Below are positions 49,632 through 61,624 of a stretch of 64,000 nt of DNA, piece after piece. A model generated the notes under the pieces. That model did not search any database and was not told the DNA's origin. It saw only the letters and a program-made list of their open reading frames with translations. The stretch spans positions 7,468,445 through 7,532,444 of the forward strand of contig JAJEKV010000008.1 of assembly GCA_021234155.1 (NCBI GenBank), written 5' to 3'. This stretch comes from Isoetes taiwanensis (Eukaryota; Streptophyta; Lycopodiopsida; Isoetales; Isoetaceae). The translations under genes and the position numbers were made by a program. Each line of letters begins with the position of its first letter. The first letter of the stretch is position 1.

Positions 49632-51760
49632 GCGCCCAAGAGGATTATCCCCTCATATGGGCTCGGATTATGACCTAGAAGGGGTCGGTTTGCCCATTCA
49701 TCGCCATCTAACGAGGTTACTGTAAGTCCCATAGGTCAATCTTGGGGGGGAGGGGCTGATTGGGCAGCTTTGTGCAAACTATACTCGAAGAAGAAGGGCG
49801 CCGAGGCTGGATTTGACATATCCGGGACCATTTGGGGAGTGTGTGCTCTTGTGGGGCGGAAATCATAAGAAAATAGGCTGGTTTTGAGTTCAAAACAGGT
49901 TAAGGGCTGCCCATATCAGAAAATCAGAAAATGGGCACTTCAAGATTGCAAATCCAGATTGGTTTGTTGATTATTTGATCGATCTTGCTTCATTGGAGTA
50001 GGTAAATTTGCTGTTTAAGCCATAGGATGGTCTATTTGCTGCTTAAGATCAACCTAAAAGATAGATTATTGGGGATTGTTCATCCTAGTTTATGACAGTC
50101 CCGGATTTGGGGAAGAACAGCAGAACAGAGGGTCTAATTAAGCCCAAATTAGGCTGAATTTGATGGGGTTTTTGATTGATTCTTGCTCGGAACTGCCATG
50201 TTAATCTATAGAAGAAGTTTCATTAGCAAATTTTGAGAATTGGGGGAGCAATTGAAGATTTTCTATTCCCCACAGAAACTGTCTTATTGAAATGGGTCCA
50301 AAATTAGGGAAGATCTGATGGGGCTTATTACATGGATGGATTCGGAAGCATTGGCCGACCCATGTAGCAAATTTTCAGATCTCAATTTGGAGTAGGGAGC
50401 TCGGAATTGAAGAAATTGAAAATTCTGATCAAAAAACATACCGATTTTGAGCTGGATCTTGAAAGGTGAGGACATCTTTGGCATGCTTGGGTATCGGCAG
50501 TGGTCGGATGTGGCGCCGATATGGCGGTGGTGGCGGGGCCCAACATGCGGTGGTGGGGTGCCAACCTCTCTTATTTTTTGGGGGGAAAAAGGGTCAAACC
50601 TTGACCCAATGGGATTGGGACACGTGGCAGGTGTCCAATGGGCACGTGGCAGGTGCCTTTCAGGTGAGGTGGGCACCCAAGGTGTACAAGGAAAAAAAAA
50701 AAATAAATAAATAAAAATTATATGGTGGACTTGTATTCTTCTTGCCCCCCATGGGAAGGGTGTCTCCCATGGACACCCCATATGAGGTGTTTTTTTTCGT
50801 TGAGAACCCATTATTGGGCCATGTTTGGGGCCCACGATGTATATGGGGGTGCTGGAGGTACGAAGCCCCGCACCCGCCTGTTTGTGCCTTGTGTCATTTC
50901 TTTTTCCGTACATGTGTCGTGCATGGCATTAGGGGGCAAGGGCTTTCATGCATCGGGTTTAAGGGGGGGGGGAAAGGGGGGTAGTACAAGCCTAAGTCCC
51001 TTAGCATGTTAGCCCCTTCTCCCTAGGGAGGAGGGGCAAAGTGACGTTCCTTAGGTTTTAGCTTGGCAACGTATGTCCCTTAGCATGTTCGCCCTTCCTC
51101 TCCTCGAGAGGAAGGGTATATTGGCGCCTTTGGACCATAGTCTGGCGACTTGGCGATGAAAGGGAGAAGGTCCCACTTCCTTTGACCTCCCGGTTCGGGG
51201 GGAAAGTTTGGGACCATTAGGATCCGATGTGGTTTGAGTATGATTACAACTTATGCCCATCTAGCATCCTGAGCGGTCAGTCCTGGTCTTGGTTTGGTCT
51301 TGAGTCCGAGTTCGGTCTCGATTTCTTAGGTTGTGATGGATCCTTGTTGGGGGGTGAGTGCGTGTTTTATGCTTATATCTTGTAACCCTCTCCCGAGCCC
51401 GAGAATCGGTTCCTTCTCCCACCCCCCGATCGGTGCTTGCACTTGGTGTGTTGCGTGGATTAGCTGTCTGGCGTCTGACGTTCCTCTCTGTCCTTGTGCT
51501 TGCATTGCTTGGTTTGTGGGTGCTTCTAGTCGAGTGTGTTGCGTAGATTAGCTCCCGCGTCTGACATCCTTCCCTTGACTATTTGGAGTGCCTTCCTTTG
51601 GTTTCCTAGAGTTAGGTGTGCCGTTACCTGATTGTTTCATGTATACTTTTCGTCCATCTCAGGGGCACATGCTAGTTATATTTGGGTTCTGGTATGACTC
51701 CAACCACCACATCGAACCCTAATATGAAATTCCCCAATCGAACCCTAATTCCCGCCCCCC
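49632..51760. repeat. Long direct repeat, copy 1 (pair with 61625-64000)
   Basis: The two regions are collinear for over 2 kb. Shared markers in order: GCCCAAGAGGATTATCCCCT, GAAGAAGAAGGGCGCCGAGG, GACAGTCCCGGATTTGGGGA, the GACACGTGGCAGGTGTCC pair, a poly(A) tract (50690-50715), TATGGTGGACTTGTATT-like sequence, and the 'GGGACCATTAGGRTCCGATG' core. No long coding region is conserved. It looks like a non-autonomous retroelement family inserted or duplicated repeatedly. Confidence 0.8.
51010..51722. repeat. R1 repeat, copy a
   Basis: Contains GGGACCATTAGGATCCGATG (51209), 'GTGTTGCGTGGATTAGCTG' and the ending CCACATCGAACCCTAAT. Other copies: 55550-56288, 60780-61283 and 63290-64000. Each is followed by a G+C-rich stretch, as if a shared 5' region. 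Confidence 0.8.
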
Positions 51761-52249
51761 CGCTCGCTCTCCCCTTGGGCGCTCCTCTTGGGCGCCTTGG
51801 GGGAGAAACACGTTTTTGTGCTTTCCCACTGATTTCTCGCTTGATCCATGCCTTCTGCTTGGATCTAGCCTTGCTGCCGCCCTCAACCATGGATTCGCCA
51901 TGCTTAGAGCTTTTGGAGGAGCCTCTTCTTGGCTGTTTTCAGCAAGGGGTTGGGCTGCCATAGCTGGAGCTTCGAGAAAGGGTCCATTGGAGGCGAAATG
52001 GGCTTGGATTTGGATGAAGGAGTCGGATTTGGAGGAGGATCTGCTGCCAGTTGCCAGGGGATTCAAGAGCTTCATGTGAATATTGCAAGAGAAAGGAAGG
52101 GGATTCAGTTGGTTTGAGGCCAGTTACAGCCTGGTTTGGACGGATTCAGAGGTATTGATCTTCTTAGCAGCATTTTGGTAGACTTCTTGCAAGTATAAAC
52201 GAGGTTTTGCTACTATTATTTGCTGGTTTCGTCTCCAAAGTCCTCTTGA

Positions 52250-52930
52250 TCAATGGTTGGTTTCACCCCGTAATATCGTCCCATTTGAGGGCTCAAGGGG
52301 TCTGATTGGAATCGAAATAAGGTAGTATGAATCTTGGGAGTGTTTGGCAGGAGGAAACCGACATGAAATTAAGAGTTCAAGGATCTTAAGATCGATCATA
52401 TGGTTGTTACAGGGTTTTTGGGTACAATTTGGGGGTCTGTTTGTGCAAATTCCAGCCTGATTTCTTGCCAAATAAGCCCAATATGGTCGAAAATCTATGA
52501 GGCTTTGGAGTAAGATGGGAAGGGGCAGTAGTTCCAACCAAAATACAGCTGATTTTGATGATAAAGGTTGTGCCCAAGAGCCATTCTTTAGTGACAGTCC
52601 CAGAATTTGGAGAAGAACAGCAGATTTGGGGGTCTAATTAAGCCCAAAATAGGATGAATTTGATGGGGCTTCTTGCACATTCATGGTCGGATTTGTCATG
52701 ATAGACTGGAGAAGAAGTTTGGTAGGCTAATTCCAAGAGATGGGGAAGCAATCGAATATCTTCTATTTCCCATAGAAACAGTCTTTTGTGATGGGTCCAA
52801 AAATACAGCAGATCTGAAGGGGCTTTTTACATGGCTGGATTTGGAAGGATGGGCCGACCCATGTGGCCAATTTTCAGACCTCAATTCGGAGTTGGGAGGT
52901 CTGAATTGTAGAAATTGGAAAATCTGAACT
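52250..52930. repeat. Partial third copy of the long-repeat body
   Basis: Shares TTTCACCCCGTAATATCGTC, GACAGTCCCAGAATTTGGAG and GATGGGGCTT words with 49.9-50.4 kb and 61.98-62.6 kb. No ORF is conserved. Confidence 0.7.
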
Positions 52931-53628
52931 GTCATGATGTTCTTGACAGAAAACAGCGAAAAACTTTTAATTCAGCCCAAAGAGAGTGGAATTTGATGGG
53001 GCTTGCTTCATAAACATGATTGAATCACTGATCTGACCATGGGGAAGAAGTATTGGCTCCTAATTCAAAGGATAAGTGGATCAATTGATCATGATCCCGG
53101 GTTTGGGACTGTTTTTGGCCTTTGAGAAGCAACTTCAATTTGGCCCAATTAGAGATCAATTTGATGGGGCTTTTGGGAAGAGGAACCTCGGATTACATGG
53201 TCAACCATGTCAAAGGGAAATCAAGCAATAATCAAGAGGGTGTGCCATTCAAATCTGGAGAAGTGGTGAAGAATATTTGGGTGCAATTTTGGATAGGAAG
53301 AGAACAAGAAGCAAATATGGAGGAAGAATTCGAAATTGTACCTTTGCCATGTTGGCATAAGGTATGAATAATAGGTTGTTGGCCTCATAATGGGGGAGGT
53401 TCAAACCTCCCCACTTGCTTTTTCATGTGACCACTAGTCAAAGTCACTTATGGGATACTACATATGAAATGTTATATGTGCGAGAGATGACAAGTTGGTG
53501 GAGGTATGGGTTATAAAAGTGATCGGACTTAAAGTGGGTAGAGGCTCAAACCTCTCCCACCTACTTTTTGAGAGGCATGAATTACGTGTGGGCTATTGAT
53601 TTAAGATCTTTATGGTGGGACACTGTTT

Positions 53629-54180
53629 GGAGGACATGTGGCAGCTGCCCATGAGCCTTGTAGCATCATTTGGGGACACGTGGCAGGTGTCATTTGGTTT
53701 GTGGATCACTATTTGGAGGACATGTGGCAGATGCCCATGAGCCTTTTTTGCATCATTTGGGGACACGTGGCAGGTGTCATTTCGTTTGAGGAGCACTATT
53801 TGGAGGACATGTGGCAGATGCCCATGAGCCTTTTTTGGCATCATTTGTGGACACGTGGCATGTGTCATTTGGTTTGAGGAACACTATTTGGAGGACATGT
53901 GGCAGATGCCCATGAGCCTTTCTTGGCATCATTTGGGGACACGTGGAAGGTGTCATTTGGTTTGAGGAGCACTATTTGGAGTACATGTGCCAGTGCCCAT
54001 GAGCCTTTCTTGGCATCATTTGGGGACACATGGGAGGTGTCATTTGGTTTGACGAGCACTATTTGGAGGACACATGGCAGGTGTCTAGGATCTTATTGTA
54101 TGAGTTGGATTTGGGACACGATTGGTCCTATTGTATTGTTCTAGTATTGTTTGTGGACACGTGGCAGGTGTCCATTGGGT
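53629..54180. repeat. 87-bp minisatellite rich in ACACGTGGC
   Basis: Six units start with GGAGGACATGTGGCAG-like sequence at 53629, 53715, 53802, 53890, 53978 and 54065. Each unit carries GGGGACACGTGGCAGGTGTC or a variant. ACACGTGGC is the plant ABRE/G-box consensus bound by bZIP factors. The unit also reads as an inverted repeat GACAC...GTGTC. Confidence 0.9.
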
Positions 54181-54892
54181 TTTTTTGGGATGTATTATCC
54201 CATTTTGCTGTGTGTGTTGTTTAGGTTTCGTTCATGATTTATATATCCTATTCGAACCCTAATATGAAATTTCCCATTCCCAATTCCCCAATCCCTTCCC
54301 TCCTCCCTTAGGCGCTAGGCGCTTGCGCCAATGGGCCTCCTCCTTGCCCCCCTTCTTCATCGCCCTTCTCCCCCGCCCGTCATTTCCCCACCCACTTTTC
54401 CCGCCTAAAGTTCCCTTCTCTGCTCCCGCGTGTCACGAGGTACGGGGGTCAGCAAAGGCCAATCAAAGTTTGACACCTAGGCCAACGGCCCCCTGCACTC
54501 CGTATCCTGGCCCTGCCTGACAGCCCGTCTCCACTCTGATCGTAAACGTCAAGCTGCCGGGACCGAGTTCTTGCGAGATCTTTCTGGAAAATTTCAGGGT
54601 TGTAGACGAAGGCGCTGGAAGTCTTGATCTCAGAATCGTGCTGCTAAGATTGTAAGCTTTCGAGCGAATACAGATTTGCCCATAGTTGGGGGAAGCCCCA
54701 CGATTTGCCTAACTGAGTCTGGAAGTTGTCTAACGCTGTGATTCGTGGATAATCTGGTGATATACGAGCTTTGTTAAGCCAGTTTGAATAGTGATTGGGC
54801 AGCAATCGGGTCTAAGTTGTGAAGTGGATCAATTGGCGATTCGGTTCTTGGTTAAGTTCAGGGCATTTGTGTTCTTTGAAGCAAAAACCTTA

Positions 54893-55092
54893 TGGCCTGC
54901 CCAAATGCAATGCTATCTGCGATTAACAGAATGAAATGCAAACATGCAAAGGAGCATGAAAGACTCAAATCGACGGAGCATAAAAATGATGGGCACCTAA
55001 ATAAAGTTCAGCCCGAAGGCACTCCTGCAATAGCTATCAGATCCTCTCCAAGAAATAAGCAGAAAAACAAAGCAACGGAAGCCTCAAGCTCA
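54893..55092 (+). pseudogene. LINE ORF1 5' fragment, interrupted by chimera C
   Basis: MACPNAMLSAINRMKCKHAK and AIAIRSSPRNKQKNK match the start of the ORF1 at 56944 (MACSNAKLVALSKKKCKH, AIRSSPRNKNKNK). The upstream G+C-rich leader (54260-54890) also matches that copy's leader. Coding sequence stops at about 55092 at the junction with the nonamer array, so the chimera or a rearrangement broke this copy. Confidence 0.75.
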
Positions 55093-55096
55093 TTTG

Positions 55097-55235
55097 TCAA
55101 AATTGTCATCTTATGTCAAATTTGTCATATATTTTATATTTATCATATATATTGTATTTATCATATATGTCAAATTTGTCATATATGTCAGTTTTGTCAC
55201 AATCATCATTTATGTCAAGTTTGCCATATATGCCA
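55097..55235 (-). repeat. Nonamer array of chimera C (shorter)
   Basis: Begins in the middle of the array ('TTTGTCAAAATTGTCATCTT') compared with copies A and B, then continues identically into the linker and 18S segment. Confidence 0.9.
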
Positions 55236-55273
55236 ATGATACAAATTAGTAAATCTGAGATACATAAGACAAA

Positions 55274-55545
55274 CTTTCCACCCCGAGATCTAAGTACGAG
55301 CTTTTTAACTGCAACAACTTAAATATATGCTATTGGAGCTGGAATTACCGCAGTTGCAGGCACCAGACTTGCCCTCCAATGGATCCTCATTAGGGGATTT
55401 AGATTGTACTCATTTCAATTACCAGACTTGTAGAAGCCCAGTATTGTTATTTATTGTCACTACCTCCCCATATCAGGATTGGGTAATTTGCGCGACTGCT
55501 ACCTTCCTTTGGTAGCCGTCTCTCAGGCTTCCTCTTCGAAATCGA
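55274..55545 (-). rRNA. 18S rRNA fragment, copy C
   Basis: Same limits as copy B on the inner side. A short deletion removes 'GGATGT' near 55510. It joins R1 directly at ATCGAAAGGGTGGTTAGGGC, a word that also occurs inside R1 (55712-55733). Confidence 0.9.
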
Positions 55546-55549
55546 AAGG

Positions 55550-56288
55550 GTGGTTAGGGCCGCTATCCCTTGACAGTTTGGAGTGCCTTCCTTAGGTTTC
55601 TGGAGTTAGGTGTGCCGCTATCCTGATGCTTCATGTTTACTTGTTTAGTCACCTCAGGGGCACATGCTAGTTATATTTGGGTTCTGGTTTTCTGGTATGA
55701 CTCCACCCACCACATCGAAAGGGTGGTTAGGGCTCGGTGGCCTCCTTGTTGGTGGCTTGGTGACTTAGCTTTTGAGGGGGCTGGTCCCCCCTCCTTTAAT
55801 CCCCGTGGCGTGCCTTGGGGATGTGTGGGACCATTAGGGTCCGATGTGGTGTCGAGGATGATTAGTATTACACACCCATCTAGCATTTTGAGTTGTTTCG
55901 GCTTGGATGCTTGGATGCATTGGACCTTGAGTTCTTGGGGATGAGCATGGTTGTATATCTTGTAACCCTCTCCAGTGAGTCGGTTGTGTCCTTCCCCATC
56001 TTTGATATGCCTGCACTCGGTGTGTTGCGTGGATGCCTGCTTGGTGTCTGACGTCCCTCTCTGTCCGTGTGCTGGGTTCTTTGGTTTGTGGCTTGCTTAT
56101 ATGAGTGTGTTGCGTGGATTAGCAGTTGCGTCCGACGTCCTTCCCTCATCTTAGGTGCGCCTCCTTCTGGTTTCCTGGTTGGTAGCATGAGTGCATGAAT
56201 GCCTACGTGGTCTGCTTTGATTCTATAGATATTCATGCTAGTTGTTTTTGGGTTCATTTATGACTCCATACACCACATCGAACCCTAA
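55550..56288. repeat. R1 repeat, copy b (upstream of LINE)
   Basis: Core GGGACCATTAGGGTCCGATG at 55827, ending CACATCGAACCCTAATTC. It lies directly before the G+C-rich leader of the LINE ORF1, suggesting R1 is part of that element's 5' region. Confidence 0.75.
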
Positions 56289-56943
56289 TTCCCGGAACCC
56301 TAATTCCCATTCCCAATTCCCCTCCTCCCGTGGCGCCTTCGTGCCCACCCCCCCTTCATTTCCCCCCCTGTTTTCTTCATAGCCCTTCTCCCCTCCCGTC
56401 ACCCCCCCCCTGCTTTTCCCGCCCAGTCCTTTCGCTCGCGTGGCGCAGTATGGGTGGCCTGCAATGGCCAACCCGCAGCGGACAACTCAGCCAACGGTCC
56501 CTTGCCCATGGTACCTTTGTACCACCTGACAGCCCTTCTCCCGCTCTGGCCGTAAACGTCATTAGAAGGAGGGTGAACTAGTGCTTGATCTAACATGGAT
56601 TTCTTGCAAATCAGACACCGTGGCTGGGAGATTACGCTTCAGATCCAGATTACTCAGCTTAAGCGCTTTCGTTTGAGCTCCATTTTGTAGTATCTTGCCC
56701 TAAGCAGAGATTGATCAGAAAAGGGCCAGAATTGAAGAGATAAACAAGATTATTGTGCTAATTGGTTGGTTGATCGCGTTAATTGCTGAAGGGTTAAAAG
56801 CCCTTAATGATTTTCTGACGGATTCATGTTCCTTGCTTCTTAAGTGTTACATTGATCTCGGATTTGGCACATTTCCAGTGCTGGATCTCTCGCAGGGGAC
56901 GTGATCACTTTGCTGGAGTTTTTCTTGGAATATAAGTTGCAAA

Positions 56944-59760
56944 ATGGCGTGTTCAAATGCGAAATTAGTAGCCCTGAGCAAGAAGAAGTGCAAACATGTT
57001 CAACAGCACGAAAGATCAAGAGATGAGGAGCCTGACGAACCAGAAATTCAAGAGCAACAGGGGATAAATGTGCAGGCCGAGCCCGTTAATCACGAGCAAA
57101 CTGTAAATCCGTCGAAGGGCCCTGCTTCTATAGCCATCAGATCTTCTCCTCGCAACAAGAACAAGAACAAAGAGGAAGCATCAGGCACAAATTTGCAGAG
57201 GGAGAAGAAAATAAAAATAAGCAAAAGCCACTCGGACAGTAGCAACAGTGGAAAAGAGCAGGGTGAAGCTTCTGGAGCAAAAAAAAAAGAAGAAAAACAA
57301 AAAGAAGGCAAGAGCGGAACCTGTGACTCAATTGTTGACCTCATCCGATGAAGAACACGACTCCGACACCCTGGGGAAGAAAAATGAGCAGAAATCAGAC
57401 CCAGATGATCTGCCAACGGAGGAGGACAGTGATAATCAACCTCTGGTGCAGCCCCCTGCAAAACAGAAAAAATCTAAGAAGGGGAAACCAAAGAGAAGCA
57501 AAAGACCTCAGGGAATGAGGAGGAAAAGATATGAGGACCAAACGAAAGGATTCCAAGAGGCATATGAAGAATATCAGAAAATAAAAGAAGTAGCTGAGAA
57601 GTTAGCAGAGAGGGCAACTGGTAACACTCAAGCTGCAGCAGCAAATGTAGCACAGAATGAAGAGGAAAAAGGCAAGGAGATTGTGGTATACAACCCTCTG
57701 ATCATAAAGCCAAACCCTCAAGAATTGGAAGAGATTGACATTAAAGCAATTCTCAAGAACATCAGGTCTGTCCTCCAGAGCAGTCAGGGAACAAATAAAA
57801 AAATGGAAAGAGGCGAGCCGAGCAATAGCAAGGAGCCTAATTCTGAAAAAGAGGACAATACCATCTCAAACAAGCCTTCTGGAGCAAATGCAGCAACCAT
57901 GGCAGCTCAGAATCATGGAGTAAAGTCTGTGCCCCCCACAGACCACTTGGATAACACTGGGGTAAAGTCTGTGCCCCCCACAGACAAGCTTGATGACATT
58001 GGGGTAATGTCTGTGCCCCCCACAGACCAAACAGATAAAAATGGGGTAATGTCTGTGCCCCCCACAGACCAGGTAAAGTCTGCAACTCCTGCAGACAAAA
58101 CTGTCAAAGATAGTCTCACTTCTGAAGTAACAAATGCCCAAGATCAGAAGCAGAGTGAGCAGATTGAACAGTTTCATATTAGGGACTGGTGCATGCGCCA
58201 GAAAATGAGGGAGATGCAGAATGCAAACCAAGGTGTACAGACTGCAACCCCTGCAGTCAAGATCTTTGGGACAACAGATGCAACCCCTGCAAATCAAATG
58301 GATGTAACCGGGACATTGACTGCAACCCCTGCAGCCCAAATCACAGAGCAAAAAGAGGTTAGTCCATTTCATATCCAATTGTGTCCAGAACTCACAGCAG
58401 GTACAAATGAAAAAAGAATAGTTGAAACCTGCAAGGCTTCCACAAGTGGAGCTGGCCCAAGTGACATCACTCTGCAACACCAGGCAAATGTGAATTTACA
58501 AAATGCAGAGAAAGAATAAAAAATGAAAGATACCCCCTCAGAAGACTTCATGCTAAATGAGGCAGAGCTAGCACTAATGGAGATGGAAATACAAAAATTA
58601 AAAAACAGTGCTATCCTGCTCAAGCACTCTAACATCTGGATGCCAGCTGAGGAAATCTTGAAGTGGTTTAATGCTCAGATGACAAATGCCACAGGAATTA
58701 GATGTGCCTCCCTCAGCTCTGCATGGTTTGAAATTGTGTTAAATGATAGCAAGGAGGTCAAAGGGGTTCTGGAGAAAAAAAGGCTAAAAGATGCCAGGGG
58801 TAACAGAGCTACTATTCTTCCTTGGGTGGAAAATTTTGACCCCCAAAAAGGGGAGAAATTGCTTGAAGGAGAACAGGAGATCCAAGTTCTGCTATCGAAT
58901 ATTCCAGGGGAGTTGAGAATTCCGAGTATCTTGGCAAGAGCTCTAAGCAGGTTTGGGGAAGTCATTTATGGTCTGGAAAACATAGAGGATCAGGGAATCA
59001 GAGGCAAAGCAAAGGTTACCATCTTAGCTAACAGCTCAAGCAACATTCCCCCCTCAATAACAGTTGCAGGCAGAACTATCAACTTAGAAGTTCTAACTTC
59101 TGAAGCAACATGCAACTATTGCAAGGAGAATGGACACTGGAAAAGAGACTGCCCCAACCTCAAGGCAAAATTAGAAGTACAGGCCAAGAACAACTCAGTT
59201 GGCTGGAGTGAAGAAAAAAAGAAGATGCCAGAAGCTAATCCAGCCAACAAAAGAAAATTCAGGGATTCTGGAGACTTAGTGATCAAAACCCCAAACAAGG
59301 AAGCTGCTGCTCATTCTCAGGAGTGGGAAACCCCTCCAGATAGCCTCCAGAAAAAGTCTAAGAAGCCAAGAGTCACAAAAAAATGGGTAAGGAAGGATAA
59401 TTTGCAGAATAAAACAGAAGTGAATCCAACCAACCTTCCTCTCAGCCTCAGATGGAAGAAGCCCCCCAGCAGGTAACCACAAATACCCTGGAAATGGAAA
59501 CCAGCAATAAAGAGGATATATCAGCTCCAGAACATGATGAGAATGCACAAAAAGCTAACAAGGAGGAGAGTGCAGCAGAAAAAGAGGATCAAAACAAAAT
59601 GATGCAGTATACCCTGATTATAGCTCATGAATATTCTTCAAAGGGTGAAAAGTCTGACAAGTATTTGCTGGCCTACAAAAATACTGGCCAATTCCTGCAG
59701 GTGATGCTCCCCAAAGATCAGGCTGAAAGAGAAGCAGTGGCAATCAATCTGATGTGCTGA
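56944..59760 (+). pseudogene. LINE-type ORF1 (DUF4283-like plus CCHC knuckle), nearly complete
   Basis: Starts MACSNAKLVALSKKKCKH. Lysine-rich and acidic for about 250 residues, then a 14-residue repeat (VKSVPPTD...), then ATPA repeats. From about 58660 an RRM-like DUF4283-type domain follows (AWFEIVLNDSKEVKGVLEKK ... EIQVLLSNIPGELRIPSILA), then a CCHC knuckle, CNYCKENGHWKRDC. The last 100 residues are acidic and end at a TGA, 59758-59760. Three lesions: a frameshift at an A10 run (about 57280), an in-frame TAA at 58517-58519, and a frameshift near 59445. Functional ORF1 proteins coat LINE RNA and act as chaperones. No ORF2 reverse transcriptase follows: an A-rich tail comes after 150 bp, so the copy is an ORF1-only, non-autonomous derivative. 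Confidence 0.8.
57925..58336 (+). other. Series of hairpin-forming repeats within ORF1
   Basis: Four units GTCTGTG-CCCCC-CACAGAC (57925, 57967, 58009, 58051; 42-nt spacing), then GTCTGCA-ACTCC-TGCAGAC (58078), GACTGCA-ACCCC-TGCAGTC (58240), a weaker form near 58277, and GACTGCA-ACCCC-TGCAGCC (58318, one mismatch). All are 7-bp stems with 5-nt C-rich loops. The encoded residues are SVPPTD or xATPAx. Confidence 0.9.
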
Positions 59761-59905
59761 GACGCTTTTGGGGCCACCTTCTCTCACACCTTTCTTTTGG
59801 GGCCACTATCATCTGCCATATCTGCAAGTACTTTAGCATCACAAGCAGGTGACCAGGCTGGAATAGCCTCCCACTTTGTCTTGAATGGTCAAAGGCTCGA
59901 ATCCC

Positions 59906-59944
59906 AAAAATAAAAAAAATAAAAAATAAATAAATAATAATAAT
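59906..59944 (+). other. A-rich 3' tail of the LINE derivative
   Basis: AAAAATAAAAAAAATAAAAA continuing as (TAAA)n/(TAA)n, the usual tail of plant LINEs and SINEs. Confidence 0.65.
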
Positions 59945-60509
59945 TTTTGTGGGTCCCTCGGGCCCCCCAAAACCATCCCTCCTTGCATAAGAGGGGTCTA
60001 TAAGGGCTTTGTATGATGAGGAGGCAATGTGCTTCATGGTAGTGCTTTAGCCTTGGCCTCCTAAAGGGAGGGGTTCAAACCCTCCCTTCGTATTGTACCT
60101 TTTGGACATGGGTGTTGGAAGGATAACCCAACACCCATGGTGCTTGCTCTCTGTCTCCCCACCCCCTCTCTCTCTCACCGTCCGGTTGGATCTTTGATGT
60201 CTCCCCCCCCCCCTCCCCTCTCTCTCTCACCTGGCCCGGTTGGATTTGCCCTAGTGGCGTGGCGTTAAAACTACTATTCTAACTACTATTCACCCCCTTC
60301 TCCCTCTCTTCCCTCCCGTGTTGGTCGTGTTGGTGGTGTGGTTAGTCCACCCGTGCCTAGCACATTGAGGTCTCGTGGTTGAACCTCACTAGGATCTTGA
60401 AATCCTAGGACCTTTGGCCCCCGGTATCCTTGTAGGGGTGGTGCTCCTTGAAGAGGGGCGTCAGATGTCCTAAAAAGGATCTTTGGCTTTGTGCTACGAC
60501 GTAAAAAAA

Positions 60510-60510
<1 letters not shown>

Positions 60511-60555
<45 letters not shown>

Positions 60556-60618
60556 CCCATCCCTTCTCTTCTAAAAAAAAAAAAAAAAAAAAAAAGAAGA
60601 GAGAGAGCTTTTTTCGAG

Positions 60619-60649
<31 letters not shown>
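60511..60649. repeat. (CT)n microsatellite plus two poly(A) tracts
   Basis: (CT) about 20 units at 60511-60551, then A-runs at 60573-60594 and 60620-60649. Low complexity. Confidence 0.95.
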
Positions 60650-60652
<3 letters not shown>

Positions 60653-60779
60653 ATTTCGCTCGATTGCCTTTGCATGATCCCCCTTCCTCTTTAAGGGAGG
60701 TTGGGGGCTAGTGGCCTTAATCTTTGGTTAAGGCTTGGTATGATAGCCCCCCAGGGGTGGGTCCCTCCTCTTCAGCTCC

Positions 60780-61283
60780 TCCCCTTCTAGGGAGGAGCAT
60801 AGGGACCATTAGGGTCCGATATGGTGGACAGTATGATTACATTTCTTTGCCCATCTAGCATCTGAGGTGTCTTGTTTGGATGCTTTGTCTGGATGCTTTG
60901 GATCCGTATGAGGTGGATGAGTATGGTATGTCATGCTTCTTTGTAACCCTCTCCAGGGTGGTGGTCTCTCTCCCCTCCCCTTTGTATGCGGTGCCTGGTG
61001 TGTTGCATGGATGCCTCCCTGGTGTCTGATGTTCCTCCCTGTCCGTGCGCTTGCTATTTGGTATGTGGGCTCCCGAGTTTCGAGTGTGTTGCGTGGATGG
61101 CTGTCTGCATCTGACGTTCTTCCCTTGGTCTTGGTGGCGCCTTCTTCTGGTTTCTTCTGGTTTTAGTGTGGATGTGTGCTTGTGATTGCTGTGGTGCTTT
61201 CCTGCCTTTTCTCATACCTCAGTATCGCATGCTAGTTGTATTTGGGTTCTCGTATGACTCCACCTACCACATCGAACCCTAAT
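60780..61283. repeat. R1 repeat, copy c
   Basis: Core GGGACCATTAGGGTCCGATA at 60802, ending CACATCGAACCCTAATTCCC at 61270-61289. More diverged upstream of the core than copies a and d. Confidence 0.75.
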
Positions 61284-61624
61284 TCCCAGGGCGCTTGGAG
61301 GAGGAGGGCGCTTGAAGGGCGCCTGAAGGGTGCGCCCTTCATTGCCCTTCACGCCCTTCATCTCCAAATTTGTGTTTTCTGCAGCCCGTTCTTCGTCGAT
61401 CCGTGCTCATTCCACGCATGATCTTGAGCTGCAGCAGCCACCATTGGAAGCGCCATCTTCAGACCAATCCGGAGAACCATCTCTTGATGGATTTGACGAA
61501 GTTTTTCTCAAGATATTGAAGTTTGAAGATTCGGCCAGAAAAAGGGACTGTTACAGCAGATTTTCAGCAGGTTTTTGATGAAAAAAGGGAGATGTATGAG
61601 AAAGAGTATTTAGTGCTTCAATGA

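Noticed and set aside
50284-50913. 209-codon minus-strand ORF
   Set aside because: It spans the poly(A) tract and the ABRE-type block of a non-coding repeat. The second repeat copy at 62.7-63.2 kb does not keep the frame.
60483-60677. Serine/leucine- and lysine-rich ORF
   Set aside because: Pure translation of (CT)n and poly(A) tracts.
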